64,000 bases of DNA, from positions 17,728,151-17,792,150 of the forward strand of contig NC_135563.1 in NCBI RefSeq assembly GCF_964340395.1, written 5' to 3'. The notes under the pieces were generated by a model. It was not told where the DNA came from. It ran no database searches and worked only from the letters and a program-made list of their open reading frames with translations. Made by a program: the position numbers and the translations under genes. Shown here one piece after another: positions 27,008 through 39,000 of this stretch; the first letter of the stretch is position 1, and each line of letters starts with the position of its first letter. The stretch is from Glandiceps talaboti. Its lineage: Eukaryota > Hemichordata > Enteropneusta > Spengelidae.

Positions 27008-30000
27008 CTGTGGCAATGACATAGAGAAAGTGCTTTACTTCAGTATTACTTGTATTATATTACAACAACTGAATGAAGTGTAATGACTGACCTTATCTCG
27101 GACAGATTGTGACCTGCCTGAAGTCTTTGGTGGAAGCCGGATTGGTTCTGGTAAATTGGAATAGTCACAAACGCTTACTTTCTCTGGCAGTGGGGGACCA
27201 ACATTAGAATCTGTCAAAAAGACACAAAAAAACAAAGCATAAAGTATGTAGATGAATTTTCATATTTAAAGCAACACTTACTGCTGTAACTGAAGCATTA
27301 TTTTTTTGACCAGACAACCAACATTTTTACAATCACTGCAAATTGTTAAAATAGTAATAATTAGACATTGTACATGTAATCAGTGCATCAATATTATCCA
27401 TAAGCAGTACTTTTTCATATCAATGTTTTCAAAGACTCTAAATGTATGATATTTCATAGCTATGTTTCCCACATAATATGCAATGAGTCTTCTCTTGTTT
27501 TTCTTGTCTTCTGTGTTGATGAATACATCTTTGAATTTGTTGATGAGGCAATTCAAAGTTGTTTGTGAGTCACCACATAGTAAGGGATAGGGAAACATCA
27601 AACTGTAACGCATCATACAAAATTGATATACACCAGTGGATTACAATATACACTTATGTGCCTGTGTGTATGTACACATTCATATTGCGTCTGTGTATGT
27701 GCCTGTGTGTATGTACACATTCATATTGTGTCTGTGTATGTCTCTGTGTGTATGTACACATTCACAATGTGCCTGTGTATGTGTATGTGTCTGTGTGTAT
27801 GTACACATTCACAATGTGCCTGTGTATGTGTATGTGTATGTGTCTGTGTGTATGTACACATTCACAATGTGCCTGTGTATGTGTATGTGTCTGTGTCTAT
27901 GTAAATACATGTAAGAAGAGAAGATTCCAACCTGATGAGATAGCAGTAACTGGTCGAGGTGGCCTTGGTGGTTGTTGTGGCGACAACTTTGGTCTGGCTG
28001 GTCTTACTGTCTGCAGCTGTGAAATAGTCACAAACAATTGATTTAAGTACATTAAGTCAACTGTTTGAACTTCGTACAAAACTGTGCCCATGATGATCGA
28101 CAAAAATTACAGAACTTGCAAAGACAAAATGAGACAGAGGACAGAAAGAACAACTCCAATAATGTGTAAAAATATAAAAAAAATCTTTGTTTCCGATAAC
28201 ATGACTTTAGAAAATAGTCTGGTTTTATTTTACATTAAAAAATAATTACTCTGACCGAACGACAAGATACTCATTGGTCACACACTTCTGTAACAGTTGA
28301 TGAGGTGTAATAGAAGTAAATGAAGACAATTATGTGATTCAGAAGTAGACAAACACAATATGCAGACTGTACTGTTATAGACTGAAATGACATTGTTTCT
28401 CTCTGGTATGTGGTTTACAAAAAGTAACAAAGATACTTTGGCAACAAAATCTACAGTGAAATAGAAGTAAATTGTCATAATTTTACCTTTTCGCATGTAA
28501 AAAATGTTTAGGGTTGGCAGCTTAAACTAGGGTCAGTCGAGTTGTTGGAAACACAATATTTTTTATTTGGCCCTAGTATGAACCTCTAATGATATCCAAA
28601 CCTGAATTTTCAATTCTGCAAATATTTTCAAGTGGAATACATCTAACAGCTACTTGCATTCTAACAGTTGTAAAACTTCTCAACCAAAATGTGAAATATC
28701 AACCAAACAAAAGATCTAATTACCCTTTCTTCCAAGACAATAGTTTGCCTTTGTTTGCTGTTAGCTGGTGGACTGTTTCCCGAACTTTGCCAATAATCGA
28801 GACCTTGTGGAGGAATTGCGATAGTTGGTTTGGTAGGTGATATCTTTGTCAATCCTATCACTGAACTCCTTGTATTCTGACTCTGTGGTGTTCTACTGGG
28901 TATCGGAGGTCTGCATATAAAAAACATAATAGATAGATCAAGTTACAAAAAATCCTATTTTTATTGTAATGATTTTTCACCTTTTAAGATTAGATTCTCA
29001 GGAACTCTTAATTACATATTGGTTCATTTACATGTGATTTGCATAACACAGGTAAATGTCAAGTCAAAAGATTCAAACACTTATCACATGGTATATGCTG
29101 CAACCATTCATTGAAAACTATCAATGAGCACTTCTTTGAAGTTACAAGTCCATCTCTTCTACAATCTTTCATCTTTTATTACTGCATTGAGATTAGTTTT
29201 GATAAACTGCATAAACTAAGACTAACATGTTGACGATAATTTATCGATGGACATCAGCCAATCAGAAATGAATTAAGTGGTGGTAGCAAGGATATAAAGC
29301 CAGTCTTATTTTTAACCATTTAACACCAAAGATATCTACATTTGCACCAGTCCTATATAAATCTGTTTAATTTTACCCTATTTAACAATTTATCACATGA
29401 ATGCACAAGCCTTGAATTTGTTCTTGTTATAGTTTGCTTTTATGTTTCATGGGTAAACTATGCAAATAGAATCAAACTCTGTTTACCTTTCCAACCAATG
29501 ATCTTTAGTTTCAGATTAGTATTTATGTATAATTTTTTTTCAATTAGGGTATTATTGATGACATTAGAAAGCACTTGTTCAAGCCTTAGTCGAGTTCTTA
29601 CCAAGCTGCAATGATCATACTTTTGTGTACCTTGCAAAGCACACATCACTTCCACATGGATTCCATTTACATTATGGGGGTTTATTTATTACTATTCATT
29701 TTTTGACTTTGCATTCAAAGACACTGAATTTGACAACGGACTCACGTCAACTTCATTTCAAGTTGAAGACAACTTTATGTACACGTCACCATCTTAACCA
29801 TGTCACCAGTCAGGAGATCCCTTTCAGAGCGTCATTCATCGACAGTCCTTACGATCTCATTCTTCCAGATAATAAAAGCAAAGGTCACCCAGGACTTTCA
29901 GCAGTTTCTAAAAAAGTGACTTTATCGTACATGTTTTCCATTTTGGGAAGTACAAAAACCCTACGTGAGGTATCAATTATACATTGTGGATTTTACGTTT

Positions 30001-33000
30001 ATGTATGTTTATTTATGTCATGGACTCTACAAAACAGAAGAACTAATTATGTTGGAATGTAGCTGCATAGAGGTCAATGTACTTGGCCTAAGCTGTGTAT
30101 TGCATCATCAATTCTCATAGCACACAGCTTTCAGATCTGCAGCCTCAGATATCATTTCTATCGCCGGTATGTCAACTACACTGTGCAACCATTGGAACTG
30201 CCATGATGGGGACTCATAATCTATCGTCGTGCGATCAACCTGGCTAACAGGAACTCCAACTCTGATACCTTGCAAGAACTTCCTATTCCCACGACAAACT
30301 TCCAGTAAAAACATTGTAAACAGATCATGGTGGCCACCATGGTTTCGGCTGGCTACCACTTCTAGTACAGCCATCTCGGCCATATTGTACAAGGTCTACC
30401 AGCCATTCTACCCTCAAGCCTCTACTAGCATTGACAATACAATCATCACTCCATTCCCTTGCAACGCCAGTAAGACATTTTCATAAATGAAGACCTCAGT
30501 CCAGGAGTCAAGCTACCGAGTGCAACCTTGCTGCAAGTCTGAGGAGGCTCTGACTTGAGTACAGAGTCAGATAAATTTAGTCAGTATGACTCAGTTCTCA
30601 GTCAGAGATCCACGTGCTCTCAAAGTTGCGAACAATTATTTCATTATTTATTTGAATGAATTGTTCACAGGTTTGAGAGCACTTGGATATCTGACTGAGA
30701 ACAGAGTCATACCAACCAAATATATCTGACTCCGTACTCAACTCAGAGCCTCCTCGGACTACCTTGCTGCATACTGTTTATTCAACATGTATTTCCCATT
30801 CTGTCGTCGCACAATTGATTGCATATAATGCAGTATACCACAGCAGCCACCTACAACCCAAGCTCAGTTTGGACAGGGTATGAACACACTTTTACCAGAT
30901 GCTATTCATCACTCCACTCTACAATGCTTTGAGGGATACAAACTTAGTAAATGTGCAAACGCTTTTCCAGAGTTGTTTTTCCCCAAGAAAGGGTTTTTAT
31001 TACATTGGGTTCTGTCCGTGCATCCATGCATTCACCCTCATATCTCTGGCATGCACCAACTGATTTCAACCAAACATGGCACAAAGGTAACATGCTATGT
31101 GAGACATATGCATGTCACTTTGTTTGTGGTTGAATCAACTATGGCCTAATGGTGGCCATACGCTGTGAAATTTCACAATATGCATCATAACTTTGTAGAT
31201 GTAATATGTAGAAACTCAATTAAAGTTCTTACACCCATGTTATCAAATATGAGCTTTCTTTTTAAGGCCTTGACATTTCTTCTTCAGTGAGGCCAGTCGT
31301 GGGCCATCAATGCCTCAAAGATGATAACGTAAATGTATTAGAACCACCTTCAGTGTATTATTATACTACAGTATATGTAGACTATCTTGATTAAAGCTTG
31401 GGACAGCATTCCTATAAAGTTATAATAATACTCACGAGACTCAGTGATTTACATTTAATTAAGGCTACCTATGTCACCAACTCATTACATTTTGGACAGG
31501 ACAGCTCTAAAGTCTTCATCGTTTCCATCGTATTGGAGTAGCTAGCTACCTTAGTCAGGGCAGCAGGAATCACGATCCATGACTCTGATCTGTTCAACAA
31601 GACTTTACTCTGCTATTCCGTATACAAAGGACTTCAATTTCTTATTTATTTATTTTTTTAATTGGTCAATATCAATATTAGCTACCTTATATAGTTCTAA
31701 TAACTCAATTAACTTTGGCATACACTTTAATGTACACGACATCAAGTCAGAGTGCATACACATAACACAAATGTTATGGTCTCAGAACGGTATCAGTTTC
31801 TGAATTTATCAACTCCTCTCTAGCATCAAGAACTTATGCAATCTATAGCCTACATGTCTAATTTTAATCAATGTACAGGACATCAAGTCAGACTGTAATA
31901 CTGTATACATGTTCAAATGGAAATTCATCTGTGTTGGTAAACCATAGTATTCAATTTGAACTTTTGTTCCAAACACAACTAGAAAATTTACCTGAAATTT
32001 TCGACTGTACACTTCAGTCTTTGTCAACAGATTGACCCACTATTCAGCACACGTGACCTTACAGGACACGTGAGCCTAATAAGGGGTCAAAGGTGCCTGG
32101 AAGTTTGTATCGTCCCCCGTCTCTGTTTAGTGATGGTTTGAGGTAAATTTCAGGTAAATTTTCTAGTTGTGTTTGGAACAAAAGTTCAAATTGAATACTA
32201 TGGTTTACCAACACAGATGAATTTCCATTTGAAGATAAGGAATGAATTTGGCAAGTCTTGCTTAGACAACGTGAGACGCCTGGAAAAGACGTGCATAAAG
32301 ATCGCACGGTATCGCAACCATCTTCGTTTTAATTTGCATTGTAAACACCACAATGTCACTCCGAAGAGCTTACAATTGAAGAGCACGGTAAAGGGGGATA
32401 AAGCCAACAGTATCCTAAAAAGATCGGAAAAACAACTCTTAAATGTACGTATAGGACAAAATGTGCACAAATTAAACCTCCTGAACAAAGATAAAGTTGA
32501 CGCTGAGTCCCGTATAGCCGAGTCACTACCAGAAGACGTAGCTACTGAAACTAGGTCAAGATGTCAAAGGTCACAGATACGTGAACACGATACCTCCAAG
32601 AAACGTCAACAAGCGAAGTTTGCACACCTCGCAGATAAGGACCGTAAAGACCAGGTTAAAACCAATCTAGCGTCAGAGTGTATCAGTAAATGGGTTAAGA
32701 ACTGTTCAGACAGGATTCTTAGTGATCCGGAGTTCTCTGTGTTGGCGAAAGGTCTAAATTTTGCAGTCACCAACCCGGAAGTACCAGTCGTTGACATCGT
32801 GACCCAGACTGAAGTAGCATGTCGTAATTTGAATGAGAGGGATTCGAACGAGTTACGCAGCAAAGTGGTTAACATCTTAATGCGTCCCAAGAAAATAGAA
32901 TCGAATTTATCGAAGGAAGAACAACTAGCTTTGAAAGATCTGAAGCAGGACAATGACATCCAGATTTTACCTGCAGATAAGGGACGTATGGTAGTAGTTC

Positions 33001-36000
33001 TGAATACATCGGACTATAAACAGAAGTGTCAAGACCTACTGAGTGACAGCGGAACTTATCTTAAATTGGGCAAGAGGGACCCTACCACCAAGTATAAGAA
33101 GGAGCTGGTGTCAGTATTACAACAACTGGAAGAAGAAGGTGGGTTAAACAGAGTCCAATACAGACAGCTGTACCCTACTTCAGAGACTCCTCCAAAGTTT
33201 TATGGGCTACCTAAAGTTCATAAACTGAATATTCCTCTTCGTCCCATTGTCAGCAGTGTAGGATCCATAACGTACAACTGTGCTAAATTTCTGGCTGGTA
33301 TTCTATCTCCACTGGTTGGCAAGTCTAAACATCACGTCGTCAACTCCCAACAATTTGCAGATGCTATCAAGAAGGAAAGGGTTGAACCTGATGAGGAGTT
33401 ACGTTCTTATGATGTAACCGCTTTGTTCACCTCAGTACCTATTGACAAAGCATTGGATGTGATATTACATAGACTACAGGAGGACACCACCCTTAACCAG
33501 CGAACCAGTTTATCACCCAGCCAAGTGGTTAAGCTACTCAGTGTTTGTCTGAAGTGCACTTATTTTGTTTATGATTGTGTGTTCTTCCAACAAATTCATG
33601 GTGCAGCTATGGGGTCACCTGTTTCCCCCATAGTATGCAATCTGTACATGGAGCAATTAGAACTCCGCGCCATAGAAACAGCCCCCCATCCTCCATTATG
33701 GTGGTACAGATACGTGGACGACACGCACACAAAACTTAAAAAGTGTCACTCTCAAGAATTCACTGACCATCTTAACAGTCTTGACCCAGACATCAAGTTT
33801 ACCACCGAGGAAGAACAGGATAGGTCTCTGGCTTTCCTAGATACGACCACAGTTATTCAGGATGATGGCTCTTTAAAAACTAAAATCTACCGCAAACCCA
33901 CCCATACAGACCAGTACCTCAATTTTTACTCTAACCACCCTTTACAGCACAAACTAGGTGTGATCCGGACGCTTCATCACAGAGCAGATACGGTGATTAC
34001 CTACAACTCAGATCGTGAAGAAGAAAAGACTCACATCAACCAGGCACTGTATAGGTGTGGATACCCAAAGTGGGCAGTAGATAAAGCCACAGTCATCCAG
34101 CCTCAAAAGTCAAAGACCATACGTAAGAAGGAACAACCAAGTAAGGGTTTAGTGGTCCTACCTTACATCAAGGACACTTCAGAGGCACTAAAAAGAATCT
34201 TTACTGCTTACGGTATAAACACCTGCATCAAGCCCACTAAAACCTTGCGGCAATTATTGGTGTCTCCAAAGGACAAGACTACAAAGGAACATGTATGTGG
34301 AGTAGTATACCAAATTCCTTGCCAGGGCCAGACCAACACAGGCCAATGCAAAGATTCATATATAGGGGAAACTGAGAGATCACTCAAGACCAGATTTTTG
34401 GAACACAGAAGACCTAGTTCCAGCACATCAGAGGTCTCCCAACACATCCACATTGAATCACCCGGTCACTCGGTTAACATAAATGAAGTGAAGATACTGG
34501 ACACTGAAACCAGATATTTTGAACGGGGAGTGAAAGAAGCTATTTACATCCGAGCACTCAAACCATCACTAAACAGAGACGGGGGACGATACAAACTTCC
34601 AGGCACCTTTGACCCCTTATTAGGCTCACATGTCCTGTAAGGTCACGTGTGCTGAATAGTGGGTCAATCTGTTGACAAAGACTGAAGTGTACAGTCGAAA
34701 ATTTCAGGTAAATTTTCTAGTTGTGTTTGGAACAAAAGTTCAAATTGAATACTGTATACATGTGTTAAAGATCCTATAAGCTCAGAGCATCAAAAACTCA
34801 TGTAATCTATAGCTATAGCCTACAGTGTTATCACATATTTCCAGCAAGGCTTTTCAATTGTGTGAAGATTCAGCTTAGATTTAGCATAATCGATGAGAAC
34901 CTTTTATTAAAATAGTTCTAGCTTCAGACATTGACAGCTGAGATGGTGTGGTCTGAATTCTGCAATACCAGATATAAGAACTTCTAAACAAGATATTCAC
35001 CAAGCTCTACTGTGTATACCTCACATTTAAGTACCTCACAAGGTCTTGTGCTTGGTCCTCTATTTTACTTGTAACTTTCCCTACTCCATGTTAACTGTCA
35101 GGGGGGGGGGGGGGGTTCATTTCATTCAATCTGCTTAGAATTCTTTCAGTTATGTATTTGCTTTGATAGTTAGATTCAGTTTATCAGAACATTAAAGTAT
35201 TAGTACATTTCTATGTTATACTTTGTTTTGATCTGTGTCTTCTAAATACTAGAGTATGTTAAGTTACATGTGACTGGTACAAATTAAAGGGACACAGTAC
35301 AGATCTGGATACTTTTGTTATGTTACTCTATTTACGAGTAAATATAGTCTATACACATGCATGATGACTGGTTCATGAGTGTACAGCTTTTTGATGATCT
35401 GAGGTCAATCACAAATCTAGGTGTGTCCAAAAATTCTGTCATCAAATTTTTCATTTAGTTTGACTAGAATGTAATTTTACATATCTCCTAGTCACTGGTG
35501 ATGATTTAATGTGTGTTTCAGTTACGGTAGTAGAAAAACATAGGCAAATCTTCATATGAAACAAAAATTCAGAAAAACTTTCAGATTAGGGTGGTGCTCC
35601 CTTAGAATCTTTTAAAGGGTGACAAGGCAGTACGTACGGTTGTTGTGCAGTAGCAGGTGATGCTTCAATAAACTGAGTAAAACTTCCACCAGATCCTCTT
35701 CTATCAGAGCTACCAGATGAACCTGTGGATATTATAGATGCTGGTCTCGACTCAGCTATGGTGTGCATTCTTCGAATAGAAATGTCTGATGTTCTGTCTG
35801 GAGGCATCGGTTCCAAAGTCTGAAAAGAATCAAACTTGTGGTTATAAATTAGTCAAAAAACGTCAGTAATTTAGGCACAATGTTAGTCTTCAGTAGGACT
35901 TAACACATCTACTAAACTGACAGATTCATTACCAGTAGATTTATCTCTGGTTGATAAAAATGTTTCATGATTCTTGTAGTCTGTCATACTGTGTATTGTT

Positions 36001-39000
36001 GCAAAGTAACTCACCCTTTTGCCATATCTTAGCTCCACAATAGATTTTCTTTTTTCAAAAACCTTTTCCATATTTTCTTGTAATGGCTTCAAATTTGGTG
36101 GTGCTTTCTCTCCATGTACTTTCAGACCTGCCTTCATGATGGGCACCTAAAGAACACAAAGTAGGTGGCATTATTTGACTCAATTGCCAAGATTGGAACA
36201 CGATCAGGGAGTGACATTATTTGATTCAACTGCCAAGAGTGAAAAGTTGTTTCAGGGGGTGAAATCAATTGATTCAACTGCCAAGAGTGAAATTTTTCGG
36301 GGAGTGACATTAATTGATTCAACTGCCAAGATTGCAACTTGTTTGAATCAACTACCACATAGACATCTGCAAGGGTAGATGTGTTGGTATCATCGATCCA
36401 AATTTGCTGACGACAAAGCCACATCAGTAAATGTTATCTGTAGCATACATTTTCACAATCATAGTTTTCTCACCTGTTCAGCCATAAGATCTTTGAGTCT
36501 GTCAACCAAATGTTCATCATCAGGGTGTTGTTTCTGGTATTCCTCAGTACAGAAAGCCTACAACGTAAAAAGACAATAATGTATTAATCACAGTATCCTA
36601 GATTTGAAGAAACACCACATCACTATCTGGCAGTATATATGTTAAAGGGGAACACCACTCCAGGAAATAAAGGTATGCTCATAAACTATGGTTCTGGAGA
36701 GTCATTTCATGATTTTACATCCCTATGAGAGATGTTTTACTCTGAAGGTAATAGACACTTAGGAGTCATGAATATTCATTGTGCAACCATGAATATATTA
36801 TTTCTCATACTCCCATGATGCATTGGCCTACAGCACAGATACTCTCCATGCACAAGATCAACTTGATGCTTCTTTGAAATCACAAATAAATGTAGGTGAT
36901 GTAAAAGTATGAAATGACTCGCCAGAACTCATAGTTCATGAAAATGTCTCTATTTCCTGGAGTGGTGTTCTCCCTTAATGGTATCATACACTCTCCTGTG
37001 ATGACAGTACATCGCTATGATTCTATACTGCAGGTCAGTTCAGTGCTGTAAATGCATCACTGTTCAGTGCTGCACACACAAAGTACACATACCTGTTCAT
37101 ATTTTTCTGTGCCACCCTGTACTGCAGCATCAATGACGCCATTCAAAGTCATACTTAGTATATTGAGTGGCAGACTGTGATCGGCTTCATGCTGTTTAAT
37201 CAATGTTCTCATTTTGTTATTCTGTTCCTCCATGATTTCAATAGCATGATGCAATGGACTGATCTCCTCCTGTAAAATAGTAGACAACATTGATAAATTT
37301 GTGTTATTTCACGTCTTATTACTCTGATAATTGAGTCTTCAGTTTCAGATAGACACAAACTAAAACTATTGTCGCAACACATTGATAAAACAGTGATAAG
37401 CTATTGACTGGCCATTGGTTTAATTATAATCTCTCCAAAAACATTTATACATGTTCATGTAAAGTGCCTGAATACAGTAATGACATAAGAAGTAGTGAAG
37501 CCACATCAGCCATTGAGCTCCAACCCTTGAGGGCGCTCTCACCATTAGACAAAGCATGCACCCTATATGTAGTGCTTTATAGTTCTTTTAGATAATGACA
37601 AGACAATACACTTACAGGATCTTGTGAAACCACCTCAAACCATCGCAGAATACCAGGCAATTTGTAGGCTATCACATGACAAGTTCTCTCAATCCACATA
37701 TTCTGTAAAAGTAAAAGAACCATTTGAGTTTTAGTGTATACCTCAGTGAATACTTCAGTGTATACTTCGACATATACTTCAATGTCTGCTTGTCTATACT
37801 TCAACATATACTTCAGTCTATATTTCAGTGTATACTTCAACATATACTTTAGTGTATACTTCAGTGTATACTTCAACATATACTCTAGTAGGGTATACTT
37901 GTGTATACTTCAACATATACCCCAGGGTATACTTATGTATACTTCAACATATACTCTAGGGTATACTTGTGTATACTTCAACATATACTTCAGTGTATAC
38001 TTCAACATACTGTGAGGACATTTGTGGAGAAAAGAGCATGGGAGCCCGTTTATGTCAGCAAATATATCTCACACTTCTATGTACCTTACAATAGCTTTGA
38101 GAAAAATTTACAATCTGACTGCACTGTGTAACTGTAGAAAGCATAGAAATGTACTCCATCATTGCCATCAAAACCTCAAACTCACACTAATACAGAATAC
38201 AAAGACATGCTGAGTTTTGTACTCACAGCAAATTCATTTTTATCCTTGTTCCCTTTGAAGAACGGTCTGGAATAGACAAACTTCTGTAGTTCGTTGACCT
38301 TATAGTAACTGAAATTTGAAGAGAAATAAACATCAGAACCTGTTAATCTCAGAGGATATGTACAATGTAATTTTTAAAATAATTTTGTTATCTTTAATAT
38401 CTTTTGTCATCTTCTGGTCATAAAGCAAGCTGATATTATCGATATATTTTTGTAAAAGATGAATACAACTTGAACATGGTTGCTATCATCATTTCAGTTG
38501 AAATACATTTACTAATAATCAAATACAAATCAAACTACTCATACTTTGTTCACCAAATACAACACTAGAGGGCGGTATTTATACCTGAGGATCTGATCAC
38601 TAACAGTCTTCCCTTTAAACCTTCTTCTCTGTTCTTCCACTGGGTGGACTGTACAGATCTGGAGAACTAATACAGATTAAGGAATTCACCTTTCAACTCT
38701 GACCTATGACCTCATTAAATATGTGAGATATACAGCCTCTAAGATAGTCAGATATATGTGTCTATGTACCAGTAGCTTTCACCTTATTGACTGGAAAATC
38801 ATTCCTATAAACTATAGTATTAAAGAACTGGTTCAGATTAGGATGAAAATGTAGGTCTTAAAAACAGTTGTCTGGTAAAACTAGAGAAAAAAAGTTGATC
38901 TTGAACGAAAGAATAATCGCATGTAATCCTTACGGCTCAACTGACATGAAAATACTAATGCATGTACCTGGAACTGAATTTTGGGCCTTTACAAAGTATG

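Larger units (their letters stand above)
31913..34763 (+). mobile_element. Penelope-like retroelement, apparently intact ORF, in a DOCK intron
   Basis: A plus-strand element inserted antisense to DOCK. Order: inverted terminal fragment (31913-32142), truncated direct terminal repeat (32145-32200), one ORF (32217-34640), and 3' terminal repeat (to about 34753). AATACTGTATACATGT (16 bp) occurs exactly at 31897-31912 and 34748-34763. At least its last 10 bases, GTATACATGT, are host duplication; the first six could be element sequence. Penelope-like elements combine a telomerase-related reverse transcriptase with a GIY-YIG nuclease and often carry inverted or tandem terminal copies. No frameshift or stop was seen, suggesting recent insertion. 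Confidence 0.9.

Noticed and set aside
32169-32216. GTG at 32169 as start of the reverse transcriptase
   Set aside because: Eukaryotic translation is expected to use ATG; the first in-frame ATG is 32217, and the extra codons lie in the direct terminal repeat.
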